Origin: Colwellia sp.
GTDB taxonomy: Bacteria > Pseudomonadota > Gammaproteobacteria > Enterobacterales > Alteromonadaceae
Reading direction: 5' to 3'
Length of the DNA: 64,000 nucleotides
Assembly: GCA_013215295.1 (NCBI GenBank)
Contig: JABSOZ010000010.1
Location: 62,001-126,000 of the forward strand
Below are positions 55,253 through 64,000 of the stretch, one piece after another; the stretch's first letter is position 1; the number at the start of each line of letters is the position of its first letter. The position numbers and the translations under genes are program-made. The notes beneath the pieces are model-generated. The model did no database searches. It had not been told where the DNA came from and was given only the letters and a program-made list of their open reading frames with translations.

Positions 55253-56179
55253 ATGGCTAAAGTAAATGCAGAACTAATTTGGTTTAATGGTGAACTCATG
55301 CCGTGGCAAAATGCTACCGTACATGTAATGAGTCATGCTTTGCATTACGGTTCATCAGTGTTTGAAGGTATTCGTGCTTATGATACTCATAAAGGTACGT
55401 GTATTTTTCGTTTAGAAGAACATATCAAGCGTTTGTTTGATTCAGCAAAAATCTATCGTATGAATATACCTTTTTCTGAAGCAGAAATAGTCCAAGCGTG
55501 TAAAGATGCTGTTGCTAAGAATGGTTTAAATTCAGCATATTTACGTCCATTAGCCTTTTTAGGTGATATCGGTATGGGTTTACGTCCACCTATTGATGCT
55601 ATTGCTGATGTAATGATTGCGGCATTTAGCTGGGAAGCGTATTTAGGCGCCGAAGCTGTTGAAAATGGCGTAGATGTTGGAGTATCAAGTTGGAACCGAT
55701 TAGCACCGAACACTATGCCAACTGCAGCGAAAGCTGGCGGAAATTACCTTTCTTCACAGTTGATTTCAACAGAAGCAGCTCGTCATGGTTACGCTGAAGG
55801 TGTTGCCTTAGATGTGAATAATATGGTGAGTGAAGGTGCAGGTCAAAACTTGTTCTTGATTCGCAATGGTATTCTTTTTACGCCTCCTGGAGCTGCATCA
55901 ATTTTACAAGGCTTAACCCGTGATACGGTGTTTTTCCTTGCGAAACAACTAGGTTATGAAGTTCGTGAAGAATCTATTTCTCGTGAATCTCTATATCTTG
56001 CTGACGAATTTTTTATGTGTGGAACTGCGACTGAAGTTGTGCCAGTAAAATCAGTGGACGGTATACCTGTTGGCAGTGGTTCTCGCGGGCCAATCACTAA
56101 AGCCTTACAAGAAGCTTTTTATGGTATTTTCGACGGCACGACAGAAATACCAGACAACTGGTTAGATCCTGTTAAATAG
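55253..56179 (+). CDS. ilvE: Branched-chain amino acid aminotransferase
   Basis: IlvE transfers the amino group from glutamate to the keto acids of Val, Leu and Ile. The 308-aa product is a fold-type IV PLP enzyme: WFNGELMPWQNATVHVMSHALHYG, GSSVFEGIRAYDTH, the PLP lysine region TAAKAGGNYLSSQL, EGAGQNLFLI, and EFFMCGTATEVVPV. Length matches E. coli IlvE (309 aa). Its stop codon TAG forms part of the left end of a 111-bp palindrome. Confidence 0.96.
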   Translation: MAKVNAELIWFNGELMPWQNATVHVMSHALHYGSSVFEGIRAYDTHKGTCIFRLEEHIKRLFDSAKIYRMNIPFSEAEIVQACKDAVAKNGLNSAYLRPLAFLGDIGMGLRPPIDAIADVMIAAFSWEAYLGAEAVENGVDVGVSSWNRLAPNTMPTAAKAGGNYLSSQLISTEAARHGYAEGVALDVNNMVSEGAGQNLFLIRNGILFTPPGAASILQGLTRDTVFFLAKQLGYEVREESISRESLYLADEFFMCGTATEVVPVKSVDGIPVGSGSRGPITKALQEAFYGIFDGTTEIPDNWLDPVK

Positions 56180-56285
56180 ATTGCCTTTTGGCGCTAGTTC
56201 TTCGTTAGGAGTGCTCACCTATCTCTTTAAAGGGAATAGGCTCCGCACTCCTGCCTTGACCTAGCGGAAAAATTCAAATCTATTA
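56175..56285. repeat. 111-bp imperfect palindrome at the ilvE stop codon
   Basis: The two halves are reverse complements around the central TTTAAA (56227-56232): AATAGATT at the ends, then TTTT..CGCTAG, AGGAGTGC, CCTAT and CTTTAAAG, with mismatches between. It overlaps the ilvE stop. It could be a dispersed intergenic element and would fold as a long RNA hairpin within the operon. Confidence 0.7.
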
Positions 56286-56303
56286 ATCAGAAAAGCTATA
56301 AAT

Positions 56304-56364
56304 AAAACCCGTAAGGTTTTATTTTAAAAGCAAATTGAATAAAGATGCTTTTAAAATAAAAACC
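56304..56364 (+). promoter_or_regulatory. Mutually exclusive hairpins in the ilvD leader
   Basis: The strand GGTTTTATTTTAAAAGCA (56315-56332) can pair with the nearby AAAACC (56304-56309) or, over 18 bp with one bulged A, with TGCTTTTAAAATAAAAACC (56346-56364). A switch or an RNA-stability element is possible; no leader peptide or T-tract follows. Confidence 0.4.
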
Positions 56365-56408
56365 TCTCATAAATATTCATCAATATTATCAATCGGAATG
56401 TAAATATC

Positions 56409-58268
56409 ATGCCTAAATTAAGATCTGCAACTTCTACTCAAGGCCGTAATATGGCTGGCGCTCGTGCTTTATGGCGCGCAACAGGAATGACTGATGACGA
56501 TTTTGGCAAACCGATTATTGCCGTAGTTAATTCATTTACCCAGTTTGTTCCAGGTCATGTGCATTTAAAGGATATGGGGCAGTTAGTCGCTGGTGCCATT
56601 GAAAAAGCAGGTGGTGTTGCTAAAGAGTTTAATACCATCGCGGTTGATGACGGTATTGCGATGGGCCACAGCGGTATGCTTTATAGTTTACCATCGCGTG
56701 ACCTTATTGCAGATTCAGTTGAATACATGATTAATGCCCATTGTGCAGATGCCATGGTATGTATTTCAAACTGTGACAAAATTACACCGGGCATGTTAAT
56801 GGCGGCAATGCGTCTTAATATTCCCGTGATATTTGTTTCTGGTGGTCCAATGGAAGCAGGCAAAACTAAACTTTCAGACCAAATTATCAAACTTGATTTA
56901 GTTGATGCGATGATCCAAGGTGCTGATCCGAAAGTATCGGATGCGCAAAGCGACCAAGTTGAGCGTTCTGCGTGCCCTACGTGTGGTTCATGTTCTGGTA
57001 TGTTTACCGCTAATTCAATGAACTGTTTAGCTGAAGCGTTAGGTTTAGCACAACCGGGTAACGGTTCAATGTTAGCTACCCATGCTGACCGTGAACATTT
57101 ATTTCTAAACGCAGGCAAAGAAATTGTTAAATTAACTAAGCGTTACTATCAAGAAAACGATGAGTCAGCATTGCCACGCAATATCGCGAATAAAGAAGCG
57201 TTTGAAAATGCCACGTGTTTAGATATCGCCATGGGTGGTTCAACAAACACCGTATTGCATTTAATCGCTGCCGCTCAAGAAGCGGATATTGATTTTACCA
57301 TGAAAGATATGGATCGTTTATCTAGGATTGTGCCGCAGTTATGTAAAGTTGCCCCTTCTACACCAAAATATCATATGGAAGATGTCCATCGCGCGGGTGG
57401 TGTATTTGCAATTTTAGGTGAATTAGCACGAGCTAACTTATTAACAACAGATATTAAAAATGTCTTAGGTTTAACACTTGATGAAATGTTAGAAAAATAT
57501 GACATAACGTTAACTAAAGACCAAAGCGTAATCGACTTTTTCCGTGCAGGTCCTGCGGGCATTCGTACGGTTAAAGCATTCAGTCAGGATTGTCGTTGGG
57601 ATACGGTTGATGACGATCGTGAAAACGGCTGTATTCGCTCACTTGAACATGCTTATTCACTTGAAGGTGGCTTAGCCGTATTAGCCGGTAACATTGCCCC
57701 AGACGGTTGTGTAGTTAAAACGGCTGGCGTGTCTGACGATAATTTAGTTTTTACTGGTCCTGCGCATGTATTTGAAAGCCAAGACGAATCAGTGTCTGCA
57801 ATTTTAGCGGGCAAAGTAGTGGCTGGTGAAGTCGTTGTTATTCGTTACGAAGGTCCTAAAGGTGGTCCAGGCATGCAAGAAATGCTTTACCCAACCACTT
57901 ATTTGAAATCGATGGGCTTAGGTAAAGCATGTGCGTTGTTAACTGATGGTCGCTTCTCTGGCGGTACGTCTGGTTTATCCATTGGTCATGTTTCTCCTGA
58001 AGCGGGCAGTGGCGGAACCATTGCTTTAGTAGAGCAAGGCGACATTATTCACATTGATATTCCTAATCGCGTTATTAAGTTAAATGTCAGTGATGAAATA
58101 CTTGCTGAGCGTCGCGCAAAAATGGAAGCCAAAGGCAAAGATGCATGGAAACCACTTAATCGTGTTCGTCCAATTAGTTATGCTTTAAAAAACTACGCGA
58201 TGTTAGCAACGAGTGCGGATAAAGGAGCGGTACGTAACCGTGAATTACTTGATGGAATTGTAGGTTAA
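56409..58268 (+). CDS. ilvD: Dihydroxy-acid dehydratase
   Basis: IlvD dehydrates dihydroxy acids to the keto acids of Val and Ile using an oxygen-sensitive Fe-S cluster. The 619-aa product is nearly identical in layout to E. coli IlvD. Cluster cysteines are visible in [10 protein letters not shown] (Cys122) and [12 protein letters not shown] (Cys195), with [31 protein letters not shown] and [16 protein letters not shown] further on. It follows ilvE after a 229-base gap filled by a palindrome and hairpins, and is 5 bases before ilvA. Confidence 0.98.
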   Translation: MPKLRSATSTQGRNMAGARALWRATGMTDDDFGKPIIAVVNSFTQFVPGHVHLKDMGQLVAGAIEKAGGVAKEFNTIAVDDGIAMGHSGMLYSLPSRDLIADSVEYMINAHCADAMVCISNCDKITPGMLMAAMRLNIPVIFVSGGPMEAGKTKLSDQIIKLDLVDAMIQGADPKVSDAQSDQVERSACPTCGSCSGMFTANSMNCLAEALGLAQPGNGSMLATHADREHLFLNAGKEIVKLTKRYYQENDESALPRNIANKEAFENATCLDIAMGGSTNTVLHLIAAAQEADIDFTMKDMDRLSRIVPQLCKVAPSTPKYHMEDVHRAGGVFAILGELARANLLTTDIKNVLGLTLDEMLEKYDITLTKDQSVIDFFRAGPAGIRTVKAFSQDCRWDTVDDDRENGCIRSLEHAYSLEGGLAVLAGNIAPDGCVVKTAGVSDDNLVFTGPAHVFESQDESVSAILAGKVVAGEVVVIRYEGPKGGPGMQEMLYPTTYLKSMGLGKACALLTDGRFSGGTSGLSIGHVSPEAGSGGTIALVEQGDIIHIDIPNRVIKLNVSDEILAERRAKMEAKGKDAWKPLNRVRPISYALKNYAMLATSADKGAVRNRELLDGIVG

Positions 58269-58273
58269 CAATA

Positions 58274-59845
58274 ATGACTGAAGCTGAACAGCAAGCGTTA
58301 GTGCTTGCTAAAGCAACTCAAGAACAAGCGCTCGATTATTTGCGAAGAATATTATTAGCCCCTGTTTATGATGTTGCCGTTGAAACTGAATTAACGCCAT
58401 TAACTAAGTTGTCAGCGCGTTTAGGCAATCAAATAACACTTAAACGTGAAGATCAGCAACCTGTTCATTCGTTCAAGTTACGTGGTGCTTATAATAAGTT
58501 AATCAATTTAACTGAAGAGCAATGTATTCATGGTGTAATTGCTGCCTCTGCTGGTAATCATGCGCAGGGGTTGGCACTTGCCGCGAATAAGCTTGGTATT
58601 AAAGCGACCATAGTCATGCCGATCACGACACCAGATATCAAGGTTGACAATGTTCGTCGTTTTGGCGCTGAAGTTCGTTTAGTAGGAAATAGTTTTAATG
58701 AAGCGCAAGTTGCATCGCAGCAATATGCGCAGGAAGAACAAAAAACAATTATTCATCCTTTTGACGATGTTGATGTAATTGCAGGACAAGGTACTGTAGC
58801 GAAAGAATTGCTACAACAACAGCCTAAATCAGATGTTGTTTTTATCCCTGTAGGCGGCGGTGGTCTTTTAGCGGGTATGGCGGTTTATTTAAAACAATTG
58901 CAGCCTAACATTAGAGTGATTGGCGTTGAGGCCGAAGATTCAGCTTGTTTAAAAGCGGCAATAGCGGCAGGTAAACCCGTCGATTTAGCACAAGTTGGCC
59001 TTTTTGCTGACGGTGTAGCCGTTAAGCGCATCGGTGAACATACTTTTAATTTAATCAAACATTATTGTGATGATGTGATCACGGTTTCTACCGATGAAAT
59101 TTGTGCATCTATTAAAGATATTTTTGAACAAACGCGTGTTATTGCAGAACCTGCGGGCGCATTATCGTTAGCCGGCTTGCAAAAATACTGTAAAACTAGT
59201 CCCGGAAATGAGTCGTTAGTTGCCATTTTATCTGGCGCAAATATGAACTTTCATACCCTAAGATACATTTCAGAACGCTGTGAATTAGGGGAGCAAAAAG
59301 AAGCGGTACTCTCGGTGACTATTCCTGAAGAAAAAGGCAGTTTCAGAAAGTTTTGTCATACATTAGACGGACGTGTGATCACTGAATTTAATTATCGCTA
59401 TGCGACTAAGGCCGACGGTAGCCATAAAAATGCGAATGTTTTTGTTGGCGTAAGAACGAGTGGAGAAAAAGATAAAGATCAGGTCCTTTCATTATTAGCG
59501 GCCAAAAATTATAAAACGACAGATCTAACCAATAATGAATTAGCTAAACTGCATGTTCGATATATGATCGGAGGTCAAAATTCATCTCCGACGCAAGAGC
59601 GTATTTTTCGCTTTCAGTTTCCTGAATACCCAGGGGCATTAGAAAAATTTCTAGATACTTTAGGCGAGCTTTGGAACATTACCTTATTCCATTACCGTAA
59701 TCATGGCGCTGCATTCGGTCAAGTACTTGCTGGCTTTGAAGTGGAAAATGATGACCAATTAGCTTTTTTCAATCACTTAAAAGATTTAGGGTATGAATGG
59801 CAGGAAGAAACCGAAAATAAAGCCTACCAAGCGTTTTTGAATTAG
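58274..59845 (+). CDS. ilvA: Threonine dehydratase, biosynthetic
   Basis: IlvA converts threonine to 2-oxobutyrate, the committed step to isoleucine, and is feedback-inhibited by isoleucine. The 523-aa product has the PLP lysine in SFKLRGAYNK (Lys68), ASAGNHAQG, the phosphate-binding GGGGLLAG, and EPAGALSLAGL. Two C-terminal ACT-like regulatory domains (about 340-520) include EKGSFRKFCHTLDG and FPEYPGALEKFLDTL. It is the last gene of the ilvGMEDA operon and is followed by a terminator. Confidence 0.97.
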   Translation: MTEAEQQALVLAKATQEQALDYLRRILLAPVYDVAVETELTPLTKLSARLGNQITLKREDQQPVHSFKLRGAYNKLINLTEEQCIHGVIAASAGNHAQGLALAANKLGIKATIVMPITTPDIKVDNVRRFGAEVRLVGNSFNEAQVASQQYAQEEQKTIIHPFDDVDVIAGQGTVAKELLQQQPKSDVVFIPVGGGGLLAGMAVYLKQLQPNIRVIGVEAEDSACLKAAIAAGKPVDLAQVGLFADGVAVKRIGEHTFNLIKHYCDDVITVSTDEICASIKDIFEQTRVIAEPAGALSLAGLQKYCKTSPGNESLVAILSGANMNFHTLRYISERCELGEQKEAVLSVTIPEEKGSFRKFCHTLDGRVITEFNYRYATKADGSHKNANVFVGVRTSGEKDKDQVLSLLAAKNYKTTDLTNNELAKLHVRYMIGGQNSSPTQERIFRFQFPEYPGALEKFLDTLGELWNITLFHYRNHGAAFGQVLAGFEVENDDQLAFFNHLKDLGYEWQEETENKAYQAFLN

Positions 59846-59887
59846 TTAATATAGAAAGCTTGAATAACCCTTTATCGATCAAATACT

Positions 59888-59914
59888 AAAGCCACTTCAT
59901 TGAAGTGGCTTTTT
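59888..59914 (+). terminator. Terminator of the ilvGMEDA operon
   Basis: A GC-rich hairpin AAAGCCACTTCA / TGAAGTGGCTTT with a short loop, followed by T residues, lies 43 bases after the ilvA stop. Confidence 0.9.
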
Positions 59915-59983
59915 GCATTTTAAACTTTTCAATTACAGAAAAATTAGTTTACTCTATGACCATAATAATAATATGGATAATTT

Positions 59984-61435
59984 ATGATGCAAGAAAACGA
60001 AGGAAGCAAATCCGAAATAACTTTACCTCTCCCGTTACAGCCTTTAGACAAAAACAAACGTATTGATGCGTTAGACATTTTGCGTGGCCTTGCGTTAGTC
60101 GGTATTTTATTGATGAATATCGAATGGTTTAACCGAGCAATTATCTCTTTAGGTGGACACGATACAACATTAACCGGCCTTGATCATGCTGCAGGCTGGT
60201 TGGTCCGTTGTTTTGTTGAAGGAAAATTTTATAAACTATTTGCACTCATTTTTGGTATGGGTTTCGCTGTTATGTTGTTGCGAGCCAAAAAAGTAGGTCG
60301 TCCTTTTGGTGCATGGTTCTCCCGTCGCATGTTTGTACTTTGGGTGATTGGTGTCGTCCATATGATATTTTTATGGGGCGGTGATATTTTACATGATTAT
60401 GCTTTAGCAGGTTTTATTCTATTGGCTTGGGTTTCTAAGAAAAAAACGGATAACCCAAGATCTTATCTTAAATTAGCGTTAATTTGGCTAATGGTTCCTA
60501 TTTTCTTAACAAGCTTTGTCGGCTTGATATTTGGCGGCGTATTAAATGATGCTAAATATCAGGAAATGTGGCAAAGCGACCTTGAGGTTTATACTATAGT
60601 TGAACAGCAGCTAGCCCTTGAAGTAGAACTTCCATTGATAACCTCTGTTGATGATAGTGATGAAGAGGCCTCGGAAGAGATTTCATTAGCAATGCCAACA
60701 GATGAAGAAATTAAAGCAACGACTATTGCTGATACTATAGCGCAACGTGAAGAATCACTAGCCGATATTGCTGAAGAAGATGCCGCCTTTATGCAAGACA
60801 GTTACTGGAAAGCAACGGAATATCGCCTTAGCTTTGCTGGTTTTATGATGATGTTTTCACCGATAATGTCGTTAGTCGTGTTAGTGCCTATTTTCATTCT
60901 TGGTTTTTGGTTAGTGGTCACTGAAAAAATAACCAAACACCAAGAGCATCAAACCTTTTTCAAATCGCTTGCACGTGTTGGTTTGATGGTTGGTATCCCC
61001 TTAAATATTGCTAGTCTGTTAATTATTCAGCATCCAGCCGCAAGTATTTCAGGCATATTGCAAGGTGTCGGACAAATGCTCTTTTACATGGCTCAGTATT
61101 TACTCTCAGCAGGGTATTTAGGTTTAGTTGTCTGTGCATTGAATAAACAGAAATGGCAGAAGTTTTTATCAGCATTTTCACCTATGGGACAAATGGCACT
61201 AACCAATTACCTGATGCACTCTGTGATCTTAACGAGTGTGTTTTATGGTTATGCGGGAGGTCAATACGGTGAAATATCAAGAGCACCGCAAATACTTATT
61301 GTGTTAGTTATTATTGTTTCGCAAATATTTTTCTCTAAATGGTGGTTAAGTCGTTACCGTTTTGGGCCCATGGAATGGTTATGGCGTAGTTTAACTTATA
61401 AAAAAATGCAGCCTATGAAGTTAAAAGCGTTGTAG
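59984..61435 (+). CDS. DUF418 (YeiB-like) membrane protein
   Basis: Function unknown. The 483-aa inner-membrane protein has the family N-terminus RIDALDILRGLALVGILLMNI, ALIFGMGFAVMLLRA, a WVIGVVHMIFLWGGDILHDYAL segment, and the C-terminal DUF418 block with GQMALTNYLMHSV and RFGPMEWLWRSLTY. A long acidic loop (about 200-265, EEASEEISLAMPTDEE) splits the helices. About ten hydrophobic helices are present. Related proteins resemble acyltransferase-type membrane enzymes, but no catalytic role is shown. It has its own terminator. Confidence 0.9.
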   Translation: MMQENEGSKSEITLPLPLQPLDKNKRIDALDILRGLALVGILLMNIEWFNRAIISLGGHDTTLTGLDHAAGWLVRCFVEGKFYKLFALIFGMGFAVMLLRAKKVGRPFGAWFSRRMFVLWVIGVVHMIFLWGGDILHDYALAGFILLAWVSKKKTDNPRSYLKLALIWLMVPIFLTSFVGLIFGGVLNDAKYQEMWQSDLEVYTIVEQQLALEVELPLITSVDDSDEEASEEISLAMPTDEEIKATTIADTIAQREESLADIAEEDAAFMQDSYWKATEYRLSFAGFMMMFSPIMSLVVLVPIFILGFWLVVTEKITKHQEHQTFFKSLARVGLMVGIPLNIASLLIIQHPAASISGILQGVGQMLFYMAQYLLSAGYLGLVVCALNKQKWQKFLSAFSPMGQMALTNYLMHSVILTSVFYGYAGGQYGEISRAPQILIVLVIIVSQIFFSKWWLSRYRFGPMEWLWRSLTYKKMQPMKLKAL

Positions 61436-61460
61436 ATTAAACGGTGTTATCCAACAAAGT

Positions 61461-61486
61461 AAAAAGCAGCCATTGGCTGTTTTTTT
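61461..61486 (+). terminator. Rho-independent terminator after the DUF418 gene
   Basis: A short stem CAGCC / GGCTG with a 3-base loop, flanked by A5 and T7 tracts. Confidence 0.75.
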
Positions 61487-61627
61487 GTCAGTAGTGTTTG
61501 GTAACTGGATTTATAACTAAATAGCGTTATATGATTTTAGTTCTATTGATTATGTAACGAGAGTTTACTTAGGGGCACGCTAAGCTATAGTTACTGATAT
61601 AGAGAATAATGAGAGTTGGTTTCATCT

Positions 61628-62395
61628 ATGTCAAAAAGATTACTCGTTGTTGAAGACAGTAAGTCAATTGCATTAGTGATTGAAAAAATGGCCGTTTCTT
61701 TAGGGTATGCTGTTTCCATCGCTCCAACCTTTGCTGTTGTAAAATTACTTCTCGCAAAGAAACACAATTTTTTCTTGGCAACGCTTGATTACGGTTTACC
61801 TGATGCTCCTAATGGAGAAGTTATTCCTTTCATTCTCCAGCACAATATTCCAAGTATAATTATGACAGGCAGGATAGATGACGCTACGCATAAAAAATTA
61901 CTTAATCAGCCTATTATTGATTACATCACGAAAGAAAATGCACAGGCCTATCATTACTTATTAAGAATTCTTCATGGTCAACTTAATAACTCAAAAGTTG
62001 GTGTTTTAGTTGTCGATAGCTCGTTAGCATCAAGGAATCATGTTTGCCAATTATTAAAGCGAAGAAATTTTACCGTATATGATGTGGATGGTGGAATAAA
62101 AGCGGTTCAAATGCTCGAAGAAAAACCTGATATAAAAATAGTGATTACCGAACAAGATTTAACGGGGATGAGCGGATTAGAATTATTGCAAAAAATTAGA
62201 GCGAAACACCCTATTAATGAATTAATAATTATAGCCGTAGCAAGTTCAGAAAAGAGCTTTCAATCAGCACGCTTCATTAAAAATGGTGCGGATGACTTTT
62301 TAAGAAAACCTTTTTGCCCTGAAGAATTCTATTGCCGGGTCATGCAAAATATTGAAAAACTGCAATATATTGAGAAGTTAAAAAATGTTAATTAA
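61628..62395 (+). CDS. Tandem receiver protein, degenerate second REC, no output domain
   Basis: A 255-aa paralogue of the regulator at 30300, aligned without gaps to its first 255 residues and stopping where the GGDEF linker begins. REC1 is complete (Glu9/Asp10, Asp54 in ATLDYGLPD, Thr80, Lys102). REC2 has lost key residues: Asp131 is Ser, phosphoacceptor Asp175 is Glu (VITEQDLTG), and Ser205 is Ala; Lys227 remains. Glu can mimic phospho-Asp, so REC2 is either locked or dead. The ATG at 61628 (MSKRLLVVEDSK) is chosen by alignment; the frame opens 4 codons earlier at a TTG. It may act as a phosphate sink or adaptor. Confidence 0.88.
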   Translation: MSKRLLVVEDSKSIALVIEKMAVSLGYAVSIAPTFAVVKLLLAKKHNFFLATLDYGLPDAPNGEVIPFILQHNIPSIIMTGRIDDATHKKLLNQPIIDYITKENAQAYHYLLRILHGQLNNSKVGVLVVDSSLASRNHVCQLLKRRNFTVYDVDGGIKAVQMLEEKPDIKIVITEQDLTGMSGLELLQKIRAKHPINELIIIAVASSEKSFQSARFIKNGADDFLRKPFCPEEFYCRVMQNIEKLQYIEKLKNVN

Positions 62396-62415
62396 TTTGA
62401 GTTAATCTTTAAGCA

Positions 62416-62441
62416 TAAAAAGCAGCCTTCAGCTGTTTTTT
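62416..62441 (+). terminator. Terminator after the short REC-REC gene
   Basis: A small stem CAGC / GCTG flanked by A4 and T6 tracts, 20 bases after the stop. Confidence 0.6.
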
Positions 62442-62604
62442 ACATTTTTACACGCGAAAATAGACAGCCTTGTAAAATAACCTTATTAATACCACTATAT
62501 TCAATCGTATTCTTAAATATTCATCTTTATATTACTATAGGAATAACCAAGAATAGGCTTGCTGTCGACGGCATTCCAACACTTAATTTATAAAGGAAAA
62601 GCAA

Positions 62605-63321
62605 ATGACGCTTGGTGAACAATTAAAGAAGCTTAGAAATGATAAAGCATTAAGTCAGCCTGAATTGGCAAATATAGCAGGTATAGAGCAGTCGTATTTA
62701 TCTAAATTAGAAAATGATAAATCGATGCCATCAAATGATATTTTTAGAAAGTTATTATCCGCTTTTGATTTATCTTTACCTGAATTTTTAGCGGTATTCG
62801 ACAATGACTATGCAGAGACTCAACTTCGACAAATACCTGATATTGAACATTGGTTAAAACAGCAACAACAATCACAAATACTGAATCAACGTAGATATCT
62901 CTATATATGTAGTGCGTTGATTGTTTTTGCTATAACTATATTTTACGCAGGGCAAAGTAAAATATTATTTCCGGAGATGCAGTTTCAGTATTACTCTGAA
63001 GGTATTGTTTTAGCGGGAGAACCTAAAAATATTTTTGACGATTGGCAAATATTAATTCCGCGAGAAGATGTGAAAAACAAACTTTATTATAAAAAGAAAA
63101 TGGAAATGACTCAGCGTAAAGATGAACATTTTCTCTTGTCAGAGACATTTCTAGGACAAAGTTATGTGGCAACTTATTCTGAAGGACTGAGGGTCTATGA
63201 ATCTCGAGGTGAAAAAAAGATTGCTAGACCAATGAATGCTTGGTTAAGAATAGGAGGTGTATTCTTCTTTATTATGGGGATAATGGGCTTTGTTTTAGAA
63301 AGGCGGTTTTACAAAACTTAG
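62605..63321 (+). CDS. Membrane-anchored XRE family transcriptional regulator
   Basis: The 238-aa protein starts with an XRE/Cro helix-turn-helix (LGEQLKKLRNDKALSQPELA followed by YLSKLENDKSMPS, about 3-60). An acidic linker follows, then a membrane helix (YLYICSALIVFAITIFYAG, about 98-116), a domain of about 95 residues placed by topology outside the membrane, and a second helix (IGGVFFFIMGIMGFVLE, about 215-232). DNA-binding proteins held in the membrane in this way sense a periplasmic or membrane signal directly. AAGGA precedes the ATG. It lies between the two REC-REC paralogues. Confidence 0.88.
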   Translation: MTLGEQLKKLRNDKALSQPELANIAGIEQSYLSKLENDKSMPSNDIFRKLLSAFDLSLPEFLAVFDNDYAETQLRQIPDIEHWLKQQQQSQILNQRRYLYICSALIVFAITIFYAGQSKILFPEMQFQYYSEGIVLAGEPKNIFDDWQILIPREDVKNKLYYKKKMEMTQRKDEHFLLSETFLGQSYVATYSEGLRVYESRGEKKIARPMNAWLRIGGVFFFIMGIMGFVLERRFYKT

Positions 63322-63504
63322 CAAAGCTATTGACTAATGTTATTTGAAGTTATGGGATAACGTTAGTCAATAAATTGAATTACAACACGGCAAGTCATAA
63401 ATTATGTACTATCATTTATAGCAATCAATTTGCGAATCGGTAATAGATATAAGAATTGAATTATTGTATCTTAATTACAAAGATTTATAAATTTAGGTTG
63501 AATT

Positions 63505-64000
63505 TTGTCTAAGCACTTGTTGGTGGTTGAAGATAGCGCTCCTATCGCTAAAGTGATTGAAAGCATAGGTCGCTCATTAGGGTATCAAGTAACAATTGCC
63601 AGCACATTATCGGAAGTACGTGCAATATTCGCTAAAAAGCATGATTTTTTTGTTGCCACTATAGATTATGGCTTACCAGACGCGAATGATGGTGAAGCTA
63701 TACCTTATATTTTGCAGCACAAAATTCCCAGCATTGTGATGACCGGTCGTGTTGATGATCAAACACGTAAAAAAATTCTAAATTTACCAGTTATAGATTA
63801 TATAACTAAAGAAAATTCTCAAGCATACCATTATTTACTTAGAGTCCTACATTACCAACTCACCAATGCTAATGTGACCGTATTAGTGGTGGACGACTCA
63901 TTAACGGCGCGCAATAATATTTGCTTATTATTAAAGCGAAGAAACTTTAAAGTGTTGAGTGCTGATAATGGTGCAAGGGCTTTAAAAGTGTTAAATGATC
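63505..64000 (+). CDS. Tandem receiver protein, third paralogue (3' end outside window)
   Basis: The frame is open from a TTG at 63505 to the window end (165 codons). AGG lies 7 bases upstream and an in-frame TGA stands just before the start. It aligns without gaps with the regulators at 30300 and 61628. REC1 has Glu9/Asp10, Asp54 in ATIDYGLPD, Thr80 and Lys102; REC2 keeps Asp130/Asp131 (VLVVDDS), and the rest is cut off. Whether it carries a GGDEF output like the 30300 protein cannot be seen. Confidence 0.85.
   Translation, partial: MSKHLLVVEDSAPIAKVIESIGRSLGYQVTIASTLSEVRAIFAKKHDFFVATIDYGLPDANDGEAIPYILQHKIPSIVMTGRVDDQTRKKILNLPVIDYITKENSQAYHYLLRVLHYQLTNANVTVLVVDDSLTARNNICLLLKRRNFKVLSADNGARALKVLND

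Overview
The window is a chromosomal segment of an AT-rich marine gammaproteobacterium. Gene content and order point to Alteromonadales, most likely Colwelliaceae (Colwellia or Thalassotalea-like). The placement rests on gammaproteobacterial synteny blocks (tatABCD-hemB, gppA-rhlB-trxA-rho-ubiD-fre, hemCDXY-cyaY-lptM-lysA-dapF-DUF484-yigB-uvrD, rarD-yigI-recQ, ilvC-ilvY and ilvGMEDA), on the many cyclic-di-GMP genes, and on TonB receptors. It is inference; no rRNA or tRNA gene was seen.

Layout. 1-1.4 kb: 3' part of a TonB-dependent receptor. 1.6-5.3 kb: a GAF-GAF-GGDEF-EAL protein and a convergent outer-membrane protein. 5.35-9.5 kb: tatABCD, a diguanylate cyclase overlapping tatD, and hemB. 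9.5-18 kb: an EamA transporter, gppA-rhlB on the minus strand, then trxA, rho, ubiD, fre and arfA. 18-24 kb (minus strand): two unknown genes and the haem operon hemCDXY with cyaY. 24-30 kb: lptM, lysA, dapF, DUF484, yigB and uvrD; the xerC gene expected between DUF484 and yigB is absent. 30.3-43.2 kb: a signalling stretch with a REC-REC-GGDEF regulator, a YfiR-histidine kinase fusion, two more diguanylate cyclases and a TPR protein with a dead GGDEF domain, interrupted by rarD, yigI, recQ and a cytochrome c. 43-48 kb: tesB, a YbdG-type MscS channel, yihG, ppnP and small unknown genes. 48.5-59.9 kb: branched-chain amino acid synthesis, with ilvC and ilvY divergent, then comM, then ilvGMEDA behind a complete attenuator. 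60-64 kb: a DUF418 membrane protein, a shortened REC-REC paralogue, a membrane-anchored XRE regulator and a third REC-REC paralogue cut by the window edge.

Most notable non-coding content. (1) A cyclic-di-GMP-I (GEMM-I) riboswitch on the minus strand at about 40.58-40.66 kb, with its own promoter. It leads a diguanylate cyclase gene that lacks the inhibitory I-site, and a downstream strand is complementary to the aptamer core. (2) An ilv leader peptide rich in Val/Ile codons with protector, antiterminator and terminator helices. (3) Two members of one MITE-like inverted-repeat family, each starting directly at a stop codon (after fre and after lysA). (4) A 92-bp tandem array beyond comM that carries relics of a comM 3' end. 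(5) A terminator hairpin that begins inside arfA.

How the parts work together: most of the window is housekeeping (Tat export, haem, lysine/peptidoglycan precursor, branched-chain amino acids, RNA processing and DNA repair). Threaded through it is a dense cyclic-di-GMP network: one composite GGDEF-EAL protein, four further proteins with intact GGDEF/GGEEF motifs, one degenerate GGDEF protein, two more tandem-REC proteins and a c-di-GMP sensing RNA.
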